A program made the position numbers and the translations under genes. A model generated the notes under the pieces. That model ran no database searches and was not told the origin of the DNA. It saw nothing but the letters and a program-made list of their open reading frames with translations. Source: Undibacterium sp. Jales W-56 (GTDB taxonomy: Bacteria > Pseudomonadota > Gammaproteobacteria > Burkholderiales > Burkholderiaceae_D). Taken from it: a DNA stretch of 64,000 bases. The stretch covers positions 124,001 to 188,000 of the forward strand of contig NZ_JAJLQW010000004.1 of NCBI RefSeq assembly GCF_025548535.1, given 5' to 3'. The first letter of the stretch is position 1, and each line of letters begins with the position of its first letter. Positions 35,745 to 45,221 of the stretch are shown here, in pieces.

Positions 35745-37046
35745 TTAGAGGGTCAGCCAAAGCCGCCGATAGGTACCGTCAGCGTCGTGATCATGCGTTT
35801 GCTTTGGCAGATTAAAGCGGCGGCCGTTACGCGGATCCGTTCCGCGACCAGCGATGTATAGCCAATTACCTTGATTGCTATACACATCGTAGTCAATTAA
35901 TTGTGCTTCAAACCAGGCCGCGCCCGCCCGCCAGTCGCAAGCCAGTTCATGGATCAAATAGCTGGCAACAATTTGCCGCAATCTGTTCGATAAGTAGCCG
36001 GTTGCCGCTAATTCATCCATCCCTGCGTCCACCAGGGCCTCGCCAGTCTCTCCCCGACACCAGAGTGCAAATGCTGCCTCATCGTGCGGCGGCGCAGGCA
36101 AATTACTCAAGCCTGTGGCGCGGTATAAGCGCGACCCATATTTGAGATGGAGAAAGCGAAAGTAATCGCGCCACAATAATTCAAACCATATCCAATAACT
36201 ACCATCGTTGGCACCGTGCTTATGTTCAAACGCTTTCAGCTCCGCATAGATGGTGCGCACCGATAACGCGCCGCAGGCCAGCCAAGGTGAGAATTTGGTT
36301 GAATAATCCACGCCTGTCAGGGCATTGCGCGTGAGCTTGTAGGAATGCGGTAATTTGCGTGCCAGATACTGTGCCAGGTGAGCGTTCGCAGCACTGGCGC
36401 CGCCGAAAAATTCAGCTTGCTCATAAGGGAATGAGGATCGCTCATCGGCTAGTGTTTGATGAGGTTTGGACAATAATCTGGCGAGCCTGTTTCTCTCCGG
36501 GATATCCAGATATCCGGGCAGCGGCGGGATAGATGCCGGCGCAGTCAGGGGCAACAGCGGAAAAATATCGGCGCGCTCGATCACCGTACGGAATTGCGTA
36601 AACACCTCAGGCAATGCAGATTCCGTAAATGGTAAATCGTCAGGATCAAGCAGGCTTGATTGCCAGGTAGTAATGACTTGCACACCCGCATCGCGCAAGG
36701 AGCTTAGCGCGGCCTCTTCTTCCGGTGCGGCGATGGCCTCACAAAAGATCGCGGCTACGCCGAACTCCCGTACTAGGGCAGGCAAAACTTCGTGCGGCGT
36801 ACCGGTGAGCTCCAGCAAGCCGCTGCCATAGGATTGTAAGTGTGCATGAAGATCCGCTAACGCGGTCGCTAAAAACTGTTGGCGATGCAAGCCCCACCGC
36901 GCAAACCCCCACGCAGTTTTTTGCGACAAACCCGCCGGATGGCAAAAAACGGGAATCAGTCTGCTGGCTCTGCTAATGGCGTTCAACAGTGCTGGATTAT
37001 CTGCCAGACGCAAATCATTGCGGAACCAATAAATAACCGTCGTCAT
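35745..37046 (-). CDS. Cryptochrome DASH-type photolyase
   Basis: A 433-residue FAD-dependent photolyase. The start MTTVIYWFRNDLRL at 37046 overlaps the DUF2256 stop by 4 bp; a longer in-frame extension would run through DUF2256 and is rejected. DASH features include WGFARWGLHRQQF, the LLDPDDLPF and PEVFTQFRTVIER segments, FAD-site residues near YSTKFSPWLACGALS, and the C-terminal NQGNWLYIAGRGTDPR. DASH enzymes repair cyclobutane dimers mainly in single-stranded DNA. It lies 18 bp upstream of the FeS-BCP gene. Confidence 0.9.
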   Translation of the reverse strand: MTTVIYWFRNDLRLADNPALLNAISRASRLIPVFCHPAGLSQKTAWGFARWGLHRQQFLATALADLHAHLQSYGSGLLELTGTPHEVLPALVREFGVAAIFCEAIAAPEEEAALSSLRDAGVQVITTWQSSLLDPDDLPFTESALPEVFTQFRTVIERADIFPLLPLTAPASIPPLPGYLDIPERNRLARLLSKPHQTLADERSSFPYEQAEFFGGASAANAHLAQYLARKLPHSYKLTRNALTGVDYSTKFSPWLACGALSVRTIYAELKAFEHKHGANDGSYWIWFELLWRDYFRFLHLKYGSRLYRATGLSNLPAPPHDEAAFALWCRGETGEALVDAGMDELAATGYLSNRLRQIVASYLIHELACDWRAGAAWFEAQLIDYDVYSNQGNWLYIAGRGTDPRNGRRFNLPKQTHDHDADGTYRRLWLTL

Positions 37047-37192
37047 GGGCTTCCTTTGCTTTCGTGACGGCAGCGTACCGAGCAATATTTGACTTCGTCC
37101 CAGACCTGTTCCCACTTCTTGCGCCAGCTAAATGGTCGCAGACATTGCGGACATACTTTGGTGGGTAAATCCGATTTTTTGCGCATTTTCAT
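37043..37192 (-). CDS. DUF2256 mini-protein (zinc-ribbon-like)
   Basis: A 47-49 residue protein reading M(KM)RKKSDLPTKVCPQC, then FSWRKKWEQVWDEVKYC and a CxxxC pair, the DUF2256 pattern with two cysteine pairs likely binding zinc. The ATG at 37192 directly follows the TAA of the upstream photolyase gene; an ATG at 37186 is the alternative. Its TGA overlaps the start of the DASH gene (ATGA). DUF2256 genes are frequent partners of cryptochrome/photolyase genes, and function is unknown. Confidence 0.9.
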   Translation of the reverse strand: MKMRKKSDLPTKVCPQCLRPFSWRKKWEQVWDEVKYCSVRCRHESKGSP

Positions 37193-38734
37193 TTAAAACT
37201 CCCAACTCAGCTGGGATGAATTCTTCGCGGAAATTTGCTTGCTTGTCGAGCGAGTATGGTCTCTCCTCCGCGAACCATGTTTTTCGATAATCGGGGCTTT
37301 GGCAGATTTCACTGCAGCTTGTTCGCGCAGGGCAAACAAGCGCGCTTTAGCTGCACGGGTCGCCTGCTCCAGATCCACGACAGGGGATGGAATATCCTTA
37401 CCGACAATCACCCCGCAATTGGCCTGCACCTCGGGCGGCATGCGCCACGGCTCAAACAGCCAGGAATCCGGTACCCGTCGCATCGCAGGCAACCAGTGGC
37501 GCACGAATCGACCATGCGGATCGTGGTCGCTCGCCTGTTTGATAGGATTGTAGATACGCGGGACATTGATGCCGGTAGTGCCTGATTGCATTTGCATCTG
37601 GCTCCAGTGAATGCCAGGCTCATAATCCAAAAACTGGCGTGCCAGCCAATGACCTACCGGTCGCCAGTCCAGCCATAAGGGATAGGCTGCGACGGACACC
37701 AGCATCGCCCGCATACGAAAATTCAGCCAACCTGTTTCACGCAACATCACAACGCAGGCATCGACCAGCGGCCAGCCGGTGCGGGCCGAGGTCAACGCGT
37801 CAAAATGAGCTTGATTCCAGTCGTGTTCACGCAGGCCGTCGTAAGCGCGATGTATATTGCGATATTCAATTTCTGGTTCGCTCTCTAATTTTTGTATGAA
37901 GTGGCAGTGCCAATACAGACGGCTGATGAAGGCGCTCAATCCTTGTTTTTGACGCGATGCAGTGAGCGGTAATTGGGTGCGCTGCCGCAAAGTCGCCTGC
38001 ACAATTTCACGCAAGCTCAGACAACCGTAAGCAAGGTAAGGAGACAAACGGGAACACGCCGTCGGTGCAGATAACGGTGAGGAAATGCCGCCGCGATATT
38101 GATTGCTGCGATCGCTTAAGAAACTCTCAAGCACCGCCAATCCGGCCGCGCGGCCGCCTCGCTGGCGCTGAGGCGGATCGAATAATGTCAAACCCAGTTC
38201 TTGCGGCAGCGGGGGAAGCTGTTGCGCCAGCGGTGACGCCACAAAACTGACCGCACCCAATTCTGGTGTGGGCAGGCAGGCTTGTCCCACATGCGCATCC
38301 CAATGGGTATGCCAGCCATTACGGCTGGCCAGCCGTCGCACTACACCGAATTGGGCAAACTCTTGCCAGCTTACGCCTTGCGACTGGCACCAGCGTCCCA
38401 GCGCAAGATCGCGCTGGTAGCTAACCGCATTACCCGTTTCTTCATGGGAGTAGATGGCGCGAAACGGTGACGCAGCGTGCAGTTGTGCGAACACGGCGGG
38501 TACCTCGCCTGTCAGGACATGCAATTGACCACCCAGGCGGCGCAATCCGGCGTACAACTCGCGCAAACTTTCCAACACAAACTGATAATGCTGATTCGCC
38601 GCATCGGCCTGTGCCCAGATGCGGGGCTCTATCACGTAGACACACAACACAGTCCCATGAGAAGCGGCCGTGTGAAGCGCGAGGTGATCATGCCAGCGCA
38701 GATCCCGTTTAAACCAGACGATGCTGTAACTCAT
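37193..38734 (-). CDS. phr: Cryptochrome/deoxyribodipyrimidine photolyase family protein
   Basis: A 513-residue FAD protein, distinct from the other two. Start MSYSIVWFKRDLRWHDH; two upstream in-frame Met codons are possible. The N-terminal antenna domain carries RAIYSHEETGNAVSYQRD; the C-terminal FAD domain has RGGISSPLSAP, TACSRLSPYLAYGCLS, and TGINVPRIYNP near residue 400. After HWLPAMRRV there is an extra basic tail rich in Arg/Lys. It probably repairs cyclobutane dimers or senses light. First gene of the light-repair operon. Confidence 0.86.
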   Translation of the reverse strand: MSYSIVWFKRDLRWHDHLALHTAASHGTVLCVYVIEPRIWAQADAANQHYQFVLESLRELYAGLRRLGGQLHVLTGEVPAVFAQLHAASPFRAIYSHEETGNAVSYQRDLALGRWCQSQGVSWQEFAQFGVVRRLASRNGWHTHWDAHVGQACLPTPELGAVSFVASPLAQQLPPLPQELGLTLFDPPQRQRGGRAAGLAVLESFLSDRSNQYRGGISSPLSAPTACSRLSPYLAYGCLSLREIVQATLRQRTQLPLTASRQKQGLSAFISRLYWHCHFIQKLESEPEIEYRNIHRAYDGLREHDWNQAHFDALTSARTGWPLVDACVVMLRETGWLNFRMRAMLVSVAAYPLWLDWRPVGHWLARQFLDYEPGIHWSQMQMQSGTTGINVPRIYNPIKQASDHDPHGRFVRHWLPAMRRVPDSWLFEPWRMPPEVQANCGVIVGKDIPSPVVDLEQATRAAKARLFALREQAAVKSAKAPIIEKHGSRRRDHTRSTSKQISAKNSSQLSWEF

Positions 38735-39094
38735 GCTTTGCATTATACAAAGCGAAACCAAGAGATCTCCGGCATATCAGCAACGAAGCGGAGAGCAACG
38801 GGTCAAGAGCGGGACGATGAAATTTGCCGATCTGCTACCTCAAACCAGAAAGCTGTCTGCAAGAGATAATAGGGTTATCCGCAAAGCGATCAATTGCTTA
38901 CCGGCGTTCAGATTGAATCCGCAGGCTGGATGCGGCTTTCGGCAGCATTTCGTGCCAACAGGCGCACCCGGCTTGCGGGTTGGTTTTGAGAACGACCATC
39001 CCTATCGCCAATTCTTCTTGCCTTTTCACGCTGTCTCGGTGGCAAGGTAATGTGAGGTTTTATGTGAGATTTTGCTTGTTGCGTAAGCCTTAAT
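38735..39094. other. Intergenic region without supported gene
   Basis: About 360 bp between the photolyase start and the purM terminator. One open frame on the plus strand (about 105 codons, 38733-39050) has no recognisable family or good initiation site. The photolyase-operon promoter should be at its left part on the minus strand, but I find no clear consensus. Confidence 0.4.
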
Positions 39095-39124
39095 AAAAAA
39101 GCGCATGACTACATGCGCTTTTCA
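39095..39124 (-). terminator. Terminator after purM
   Basis: An 11-bp perfect stem, 39097-39107 with 39112-39122, and 4-nt loop; the minus strand ends in a T-run. It lies 19 bp beyond the purM stop. Confidence 0.9.
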
Positions 39125-39142
39125 GTTTGACGACGCAGATGT

Positions 39143-40186
39143 CTACACCACGATGGTCTGATGCTCATTGCCTTCACGCGCACGGATAGTGCCGATGCGG
39201 GCGACGGTCTCGCCTGCGGCTGTCAGTTGCGCCATCGCGGCATCGGCGTTTTCTTGCGCGACAATCACGACCATGCCGATACCGCAGTTGAATACCCGGT
39301 GCATTTCTGCATCGGCGACGCCGCCGTGCTGTTGCAGCCATTTGAACAAAGGCGGCAATTCCCAGGTGCTGCTGTCCAACACCGCAGTCAAGGTGTCGCC
39401 GAGCACGCGCGGCACGTTTTCCACCAGACCGCCGCCGGTAATGTGCGCCATGCCTTTGACTTCCATGCCAGCCATCAAGGCCAGCAAAGGTTTGACATAA
39501 ATACGGGTGGGCGCCATCAGCGCATCGGCCAGGCTGCGGCCGTGGAAATCGGCGTTCAGGTCTGGATTGGCGACTTCGATAATCTTACGCACCAGGGAGA
39601 AGCCGTTCGAATGGATGCCGGAGGATGCCAAACCCAGGATCACGTCACCCGGCGCAATCTTGGTACCGTCGATGATCTTGGATTTTTCTACCGCACCGAC
39701 CGCAAAACCTGCCAGGTCGTATTCACCATCCGGGTACATCGATGGCATTTCGGCAGTTTCGCCGCCGATCAGGGCGCAGCCTGCCTGTTCGCAACCGAAG
39801 GCGATGCCTTTGATCACGTCGGTCGCCGCGGCGACATCGAGTTTGCCGCAGGCGAAATAATCGAGGAAGAATAAGGGTTCGGCACCTTGCACCAGAATGT
39901 CATTGACGCTCATGGCGACCAGGTCGATGCCGACGGTGTCATGGCGATTCAGGTGGAAAGCCAGTTTCAGCTTGGTACCAACGCCGTCGGTGCCGGAAAC
40001 CAGTACCGGTTCCTTATACTTCTTGCTGATTTCGAACATGGCACCGAAGCCGCCGATGCCAGCCATCACGCCTTCGCGCATGGTGCGTTTGGCAAAAGGC
40101 TTGATCGCGTCGACTAGCGCATCGCCAGCGACCATATCGACGCCGGCGTCACGGTAAGAGAGGGAAACATTGCTTGGTGTGCTCAT
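39143..40186 (-). CDS. purM: Phosphoribosylformylglycinamidine cyclo-ligase
   Basis: AIR synthetase, fifth step of purine synthesis. The start [17 protein letters not shown] gives 347 residues, the normal size; an in-frame upstream ATG would add 20 unrelated residues. GVGTKLKLA near residue 63, GGETAEMP near 138 and [13 protein letters not shown] near 240 are conserved ATP/substrate loops. It is divergent from the AI-2E family gene, a standard betaproteobacterial order (purM next to perM-hda). Confidence 0.97.
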   Translation of the reverse strand: MSTPSNVSLSYRDAGVDMVAGDALVDAIKPFAKRTMREGVMAGIGGFGAMFEISKKYKEPVLVSGTDGVGTKLKLAFHLNRHDTVGIDLVAMSVNDILVQGAEPLFFLDYFACGKLDVAAATDVIKGIAFGCEQAGCALIGGETAEMPSMYPDGEYDLAGFAVGAVEKSKIIDGTKIAPGDVILGLASSGIHSNGFSLVRKIIEVANPDLNADFHGRSLADALMAPTRIYVKPLLALMAGMEVKGMAHITGGGLVENVPRVLGDTLTAVLDSSTWELPPLFKWLQQHGGVADAEMHRVFNCGIGMVVIVAQENADAAMAQLTAAGETVARIGTIRAREGNEHQTIVV

Positions 40187-40415
40187 GATAGTCGTCAATA
40201 GAGGCGTGAGGCGGTAAAATAGGAGGCTTGCCAGTGAATGCGGCAAATTTCAGCGGCAAAAGCGCTATTTTAACAAAACGCTCGCTCCGCTCCTAATTTT
40301 TAGGGAGCTAAATTAATACTTGCCCTGGAACTTACATGAGAGCTCAGGCAACATTGCTTCTGTTGCACTGTCAGTCTTGCTGATAATTTTTGACCGGAAA
40401 CTACCTAGCCCGCCT

Positions 40416-41501
40416 ATGCCATTTTCTTTTACTGCCGAGCAAAAACAGACCGCCCTGTGGCTGCTGATGGGATGCGCACTGCTGCTGTTGATGTCGATGC
40501 TGGGACCGATCCTGATGCCGTTCATCGTCGCGGCCATCCTCGCTTACATCCTCAATCCCTGGGTAGATCGCCTGTGCGCCTTGCGGATCAAGCGTTTCCA
40601 GTTACCACGCGCGCTGGCTGCGACCTTACTGATTCTACTGGTAATCATGCTGATCCTGACCATGCTGCTGATCATGACGCCGATTTTGCAAAAACAGATC
40701 CCCCAGTTGCAAGACCAGATTCCACGCTTTCTTGATAAGGCCAATGATTTGCTGGGACCGATGCTCAATGATCTAGGCGTCAAGGTTAAGCTCGATAGCG
40801 CCGGTATCAAGAGCATGCTGAGCGAGCAACTCGCGACCAGCGGCGATGTGATCGGCAAAGCCGTCCTGTCGTCGATCCGGGTCGGCGGTACGGCAGTGAT
40901 AGGAATGGTGGCGAACCTGCTGTTGATTCCTATCGTCTTGTTTTACCTGCTGATGGATTGGCATGCGCTGATGGACAGACTGGAGCATTTCATCCCGCGG
41001 CGCTGGGTCGGCGGCGTAAAATCCGGCGTGATCGAAGTGGACAGCATCCTGGCGCAATATCTGCGCGGCCAGATCATGGTGATGATCGTGCTCGCGATTT
41101 ACTATGCAGGCGGACTGGCGCTGGCCGGTTTTGATCTGGCGCTGCCGGTCGGCATCATCACCGGTTTTTTAGTCTTTATTCCTTACCTCGGCTTCGGCCT
41201 GGGTCTGGTGCTGGCCTTGATTGGCGCAGTTTTACAATTTGATGGCATGCATGGATTGGTTGCGGTGGCGATTGTGTATGGCATAGGACAGGTGCTGGAA
41301 GGATTCTTCCTGACGCCGCGCCTGGTCGGGGAGCGGATTGGCCTGCACCCGCTGACGGTGATTTTTGCCTTGATGGCATTCGGTCAGTTATTCGGCTTTA
41401 TCGGCATCCTGGTCGCCTTGCCGGCGTCGGCGATCTTGGCAGTCGCGGTCAAGCATCTGCGCACTTCTTATTTCAATAGCTCTCTGTATCGTCAACCATG
41501 A
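40416..41501 (+). CDS. AI-2E family (PerM/TqsA-like) transporter
   Basis: A 361-residue membrane protein with about eight hydrophobic helices. MPFSFTAEQKQTALWLLMG is taken as the start, since 32 upstream in-frame codons are not membrane-like family sequence. GQIMVMIVLAIYYAGGLALAGF and LTPRLVGERIGLHPLTVIFALMAFG are typical of PF01594. Its stop overlaps the hda start by 4 bp. Function in this group is unclear (peptide, autoinducer or ion transport). Confidence 0.9.
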   Translation: MPFSFTAEQKQTALWLLMGCALLLLMSMLGPILMPFIVAAILAYILNPWVDRLCALRIKRFQLPRALAATLLILLVIMLILTMLLIMTPILQKQIPQLQDQIPRFLDKANDLLGPMLNDLGVKVKLDSAGIKSMLSEQLATSGDVIGKAVLSSIRVGGTAVIGMVANLLLIPIVLFYLLMDWHALMDRLEHFIPRRWVGGVKSGVIEVDSILAQYLRGQIMVMIVLAIYYAGGLALAGFDLALPVGIITGFLVFIPYLGFGLGLVLALIGAVLQFDGMHGLVAVAIVYGIGQVLEGFFLTPRLVGERIGLHPLTVIFALMAFGQLFGFIGILVALPASAILAVAVKHLRTSYFNSSLYRQP

Positions 41502-42178
41502 GGCAATTACTGCTTGATCTGGATGCGGAAAAACCGCCTTCCCTAGATACCTTTGTGATCGGACAAAATGCCGAACTGGCGCAATTGCTGAGCCTGTTTT
41601 CTGATCGCACGCCCAGCCAGTACGGCGAGCGCTTTGTCTACCTGTGGGGCGAGACCGGTGCGGGCAAGACGCATTTGCTGCACGCCTTAGCGAGCAGCGG
41701 GCAAGCCCGCTATATCAGCGCCGACGCGCCGGGCAGCGCCTTTGACCACAGCCCGGAAATCAGCCTGTACCTGCTCGATGATTGCGAAAGCCTGCCGCCG
41801 CAATCGCAGATCGACGCCTTCAATCTGTTCAATGAAACCCGCGCCCATGGCGGCTTCCTGGTTGCCGCGGGCAATCATCCGCCGATGATCTTGAATCTCA
41901 GGGACGATCTGCGGACACGTCTCGGCTGGGGTCTGATCTACCAGGTGATGGAATTGACCGATGAGGATAAAATAGATGCCCTGGAGCGCGCAGCACAGGC
42001 GCGCGGCATGAGTATTTCAAGCGGCGTGTTACCCTACCTGATTACGCACTACCAACGCGATATGCGTTCACTGACCTCGATGCTGGATCAACTGGATCAC
42101 TACTCGCTGGAAACCAAACGCGCGATCACTTTGCCCCTGTTGCGCGAACTGCTGCAGCAACAAGCCTATACCAATTAA
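41498..42178 (+). CDS. hda: DnaA regulatory inactivator Hda
   Basis: An AAA+ DnaA homologue that, with the sliding clamp, promotes hydrolysis of DnaA-ATP after initiation. The 226 residues begin MRQLLLDLDAEKPPSLDTFVIG, with a QLxLD-like clamp-binding motif. Walker A GETGAGKTHLL lies near residue 51 and LYLLDDCESL (Walker B) near 88. The start overlaps the upstream permease by 4 bp and the stop shares a base with the HAD gene, so the set is translationally coupled. Confidence 0.93.
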   Translation: MRQLLLDLDAEKPPSLDTFVIGQNAELAQLLSLFSDRTPSQYGERFVYLWGETGAGKTHLLHALASSGQARYISADAPGSAFDHSPEISLYLLDDCESLPPQSQIDAFNLFNETRAHGGFLVAAGNHPPMILNLRDDLRTRLGWGLIYQVMELTDEDKIDALERAAQARGMSISSGVLPYLITHYQRDMRSLTSMLDQLDHYSLETKRAITLPLLRELLQQQAYTN

Positions 42179-42894
42179 TGCCTACCAACGATCCTCAGTC
42201 TTCGCCTGCACCCATCATGCGCAACATCGCTTTATTCGATCTTGACCACACCCTGCTGCCGATCGATTCGGATTATGAATGGGGCCAGTTTTTAGCCCGC
42301 ACAGGCGCGGTCGATGCCGAGGCATTCGCCCGACGCAATGCGGCATTTTTCGCGCAATACCAGGCCGGCACCTTGGACCCGGTCGAATATCTGGAATTTG
42401 CGCTCGGCACCCTGGCGCAATTCCCTAGCCATCAACTGGATCAGATGCATCAGCAATTTATGCAGGAAGTGATTCATCCGGCGCTGCTACCAACTGCCAG
42501 AGATTTGTTACGGCAACATCAGGAACAGAATGATTTAATCGCCATCATCACGGCAACCAATCGTTTTGTCACCGCCCCGATTGCCAGGGCGCTGGGAGTC
42601 GAGCACCTGATCGCGGCCGAACCGGAACTCGACAGCCAGGGCAGGATCACCGGCAAACTGCTGGGTGTGCCGACCTCCGGCCACGGCAAAGTCATTCATC
42701 TGCAGCAATGGCTGGCCAGCCAGGGCAAGCAGCTGAGCGATTTTCCGCGAAGTTATTTTTACAGCGATTCGCAAAACGATATTCCTTTATTGTCGATTGT
42801 GAGTCATCCTGTCGCCACCAATCCCAACACCAAACTACGTGCCCATGCCGAGCAATGCGGCTGGCCGATTATTCATTTATTTAACGCGCAATGA
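42178..42894 (+). CDS. HAD-IB family phosphatase (SerB-like)
   Basis: A 238-residue haloacid dehalogenase-type hydrolase. Motif I is LFDLDHTLLPIDSD near residue 18, motif II the Thr in AIITATNRF near 122, the Lys in GHGKVIHLQQW near 164, and motif IV YSDSQNDIPLL near 195. The HAD-IB group includes phosphoserine phosphatases, so it is a small-metabolite phosphatase. The start could be at Met14 (MRNIALFD). Coupled to hda and pcnB by 1- and 4-bp overlaps. Confidence 0.9.
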   Translation: MPTNDPQSSPAPIMRNIALFDLDHTLLPIDSDYEWGQFLARTGAVDAEAFARRNAAFFAQYQAGTLDPVEYLEFALGTLAQFPSHQLDQMHQQFMQEVIHPALLPTARDLLRQHQEQNDLIAIITATNRFVTAPIARALGVEHLIAAEPELDSQGRITGKLLGVPTSGHGKVIHLQQWLASQGKQLSDFPRSYFYSDSQNDIPLLSIVSHPVATNPNTKLRAHAEQCGWPIIHLFNAQ

Positions 42895-44243
42895 TCAAGA
42901 AATTTATCCGCAAAATGTTGGGTGTCAAAAACCCGCCGGAACCCGCAGGAGCGAAGCGCAAACCCACTGTGCTGAGCGCCAAAGAACATGGCATCAATCC
43001 TGAATTGCTGTCAGCGAATGCCATCCGCGTAACCCAGACCCTGCAAGAAAACGGCTTTAAAGCCTTTGTGGTGGGCGGCGCGGTACGTGACCTGCTGTTA
43101 GGCGTCAAGCCGAAGGATTTTGATATCGCCACGAATGCCACGCCGGAGCAAGTCAAGCGTCTGTTCCGGCGCGCCTTCATCATCGGCAGACGCTTTCAGA
43201 TTGTGCATGTCATGTTTGGCCAGGACTTGCTGGAAGTGACCACCTTCCGCGGCGCTGCGACCGATGGCGCACCCAAGGATGAGCATGGCCGCGTGCTGCG
43301 CGATAACACCTTCGGCGAACAGCATGAAGATGCGGTGCGGCGCGATTTTACGATCAATGCGATGTACTACGATCCGGCGACGCAAACCGTGCTCGATTAT
43401 CACGGCGGGATTGCCGATATCCGTAAAAAGACCTTGCGCATCATCGGCGTACCGGAAGCGCGCTACCGCGAAGATCCGGTGCGCATGTTGCGCGTGGTGC
43501 GCTTTGCGGCCAAACTGCAATTCAGCATCGATGAAGCGACCCGCGCCCCGATTCCCGTGATGGCCCCCCTGATCAACAATGTACCGGTTGCCCGCGTGTT
43601 CGATGAAATGCTGAAGCTGTTGATGAGCGGGCATGCGATGGCTTGCCTGCAGCAACTGCGCAAAGCCGGTCTGCACCACGGACTGATGCCTTTGCTGGAT
43701 GTGGTGCTGGAGCAGCCATTAGGTGAAAAATTCGTGACGCTGGCATTGGCCAACACCGATGAGCGGGTCCGTCAGGGCAAGCCGGTCTCGCCCGGGTTCC
43801 TGTTCGCATCCTTGCTCTGGCATCAGGTGCTGGAAAAATGGAAAGCCTATAAAGCAGCCGGGGAATTCGCGATTCCCGCCCTGCACCTGGCGGCCGATGA
43901 TGTGCTGAACAAGCAAACCGACAGCCTCGCCCTGCAACGCAAGATAGGGTCGGACATGCGCGATATCTGGGCGATGCAGCCGCGCTTTGAAAAACGCGTG
44001 GGCAAATCGCCGTACAAATTGCTGGAACATCCGCGTCTGCGGGCTGGCTATGATTTCTTGCTGCTACGCTGCGCGTCCGGCGAACTCGATGCCGAAATCG
44101 GCGAGTGGTGGACGGCTTTCATGGAAGGCGACGGCAACGAGCGCGAGCATTTGCTGACGATCAAACCGACAGAGCAGGCAACAGAAGCAAAAAAACGTCG
44201 TCCGCGTCGCCGCGCACCGCGCAAAGCAGCGGTAGCCGAATAA
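42891..44243 (+). CDS. pcnB: Poly(A) polymerase I
   Basis: Adds poly(A) tails that promote RNA decay. The 450-residue protein has the class II nucleotidyltransferase core VVGGAVRDLLLGVKPKDFDIA near residue 61, with catalytic DxD Asp residues, then ETLRIIGVPEARYREDPVRMLR-type neck (IIGVPEARYREDPVRML). A strongly basic C-terminus (KKRRPRRRAPRK) is characteristic of PcnB rather than CCA transferase. Overlaps the HAD gene by 4 bp. Confidence 0.96.
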   Translation: MIKKFIRKMLGVKNPPEPAGAKRKPTVLSAKEHGINPELLSANAIRVTQTLQENGFKAFVVGGAVRDLLLGVKPKDFDIATNATPEQVKRLFRRAFIIGRRFQIVHVMFGQDLLEVTTFRGAATDGAPKDEHGRVLRDNTFGEQHEDAVRRDFTINAMYYDPATQTVLDYHGGIADIRKKTLRIIGVPEARYREDPVRMLRVVRFAAKLQFSIDEATRAPIPVMAPLINNVPVARVFDEMLKLLMSGHAMACLQQLRKAGLHHGLMPLLDVVLEQPLGEKFVTLALANTDERVRQGKPVSPGFLFASLLWHQVLEKWKAYKAAGEFAIPALHLAADDVLNKQTDSLALQRKIGSDMRDIWAMQPRFEKRVGKSPYKLLEHPRLRAGYDFLLLRCASGELDAEIGEWWTAFMEGDGNEREHLLTIKPTEQATEAKKRRPRRRAPRKAAVAE

Positions 44244-44246
44244 ATC

Positions 44247-44729
44247 GTGATGACGGTTCAGGCGAGTATCGGCATCGGCGCCAATCTCGGCGATGCGCGC
44301 GGCACCGTCGAGCAGGCGATCGCCCGGCTGGCGGCATTGCCGGCGTCCCGCCTGCTGGCGCAATCGAGCCTGTACCTGAGTGCCCCGATCGACTCGTCCG
44401 GCGACGATTACATCAATGCGGTGGTCCAGATCGGCACCGGCTTATCGGCGCATGATTTGCTCGCCGCCTTGCAACAAATCGAATTGGCATTCGGGCGCGA
44501 ACGTCCGTACCGGAATGCGCCGCGCACACTTGATCTGGATTTGCTATTGTATGGATCGGAACAAATCAATCGTGACGGCCTGATCGTGCCGCATCCGCGC
44601 ATGACTGAACGGGCTTTTGTGTTGCTGCCTTTACTGCAGGCCAATCCGCTCGCCCGCATTCCCGGCAAGGGCACGGTGCAGGACCTGGTCGGACTGGTAA
44701 AAGATCAGAGTATCCACGTTCTGAAATAA
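44247..44729 (+). CDS. folK: 6-hydroxymethyl-7,8-dihydropterin pyrophosphokinase
   Basis: Transfers pyrophosphate from ATP to hydroxymethyl-dihydropterin in folate synthesis. The 160 residues show IGIGANLGDARG near the start, the GRERPYRNAPRTLDLDLLLYG signature-type region near 82-100 with the metal-binding Asp pair, and VPHPRMTERAFVLLPL. Only 3 bp separate it from pcnB, a conserved order in betaproteobacteria. Confidence 0.97.
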   Translation: MMTVQASIGIGANLGDARGTVEQAIARLAALPASRLLAQSSLYLSAPIDSSGDDYINAVVQIGTGLSAHDLLAALQQIELAFGRERPYRNAPRTLDLDLLLYGSEQINRDGLIVPHPRMTERAFVLLPLLQANPLARIPGKGTVQDLVGLVKDQSIHVLK

Positions 44730-44789
44730 TGCATTTTTATATACTACCTACCAGTACTGACAATTTTTTATTAAATCCGCAATATCCAT

Positions 44790-45170
44790 GTGCGGAATAG
44801 GCCATCAATAAAACATACTCCCGTGCAAACTCCTGTTATCTTACAAACTACCGGCCTGCTGATTTTATCCAATATGTTTATGACGGTGGCGTGGTACGGG
44901 CATTTAAAAAATCTGTCCAGCAAGGCATGGTGGATCGCCGCACTGATCAGTTGGGGCATCGCCCTGTTTGAATATCTGCTGCAAGTACCCGCCAACCGTA
45001 TCGGCTATACGCAATACAGCCTGGCGCAACTGAAGATTTTGCAAGAGGCCTTGACCCTGATCGTTTTTGTGCCGTTTGCTATGCTGTATATGGGACAGCC
45101 ATTTAAGCTCGACTATGTGTGGGCCGGCTTATGTTTAATCGGTGCGGTGTATTTTATTTTCAGAAGCTGA
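44790..45170 (+). CDS. DUF486 family small membrane protein (DMT-like)
   Basis: About 115-126 residues with four transmembrane helices. FMTVAWYGHLKN, WWIAALISWGIALFEYLLQVPANRIGY and LKILQEALTLIVF match the DUF486 family, a small-multidrug-resistance-like fold with unknown substrate. The start is uncertain: ATG at 44790, or GTG at 44823 nearer the family N-terminus. In many relatives a deoxynucleoside kinase sits between folK and panB; here this gene occupies the slot. Confidence 0.87.
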   Translation: MRNRPSIKHTPVQTPVILQTTGLLILSNMFMTVAWYGHLKNLSSKAWWIAALISWGIALFEYLLQVPANRIGYTQYSLAQLKILQEALTLIVFVPFAMLYMGQPFKLDYVWAGLCLIGAVYFIFRS

Positions 45171-45221
45171 TCCTCGGCATGAGGATGAATCAACGTATCA
45201 ATACTACTCTGGAGAATTATC

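Noticed and set aside
38733..39050. 105-codon plus-strand frame in the photolyase-purM gap
   Set aside because: No recognisable motif, no good start signal; overlaps the probable promoter region of the photolyase operon. Could be a degraded gene, but unsupported.
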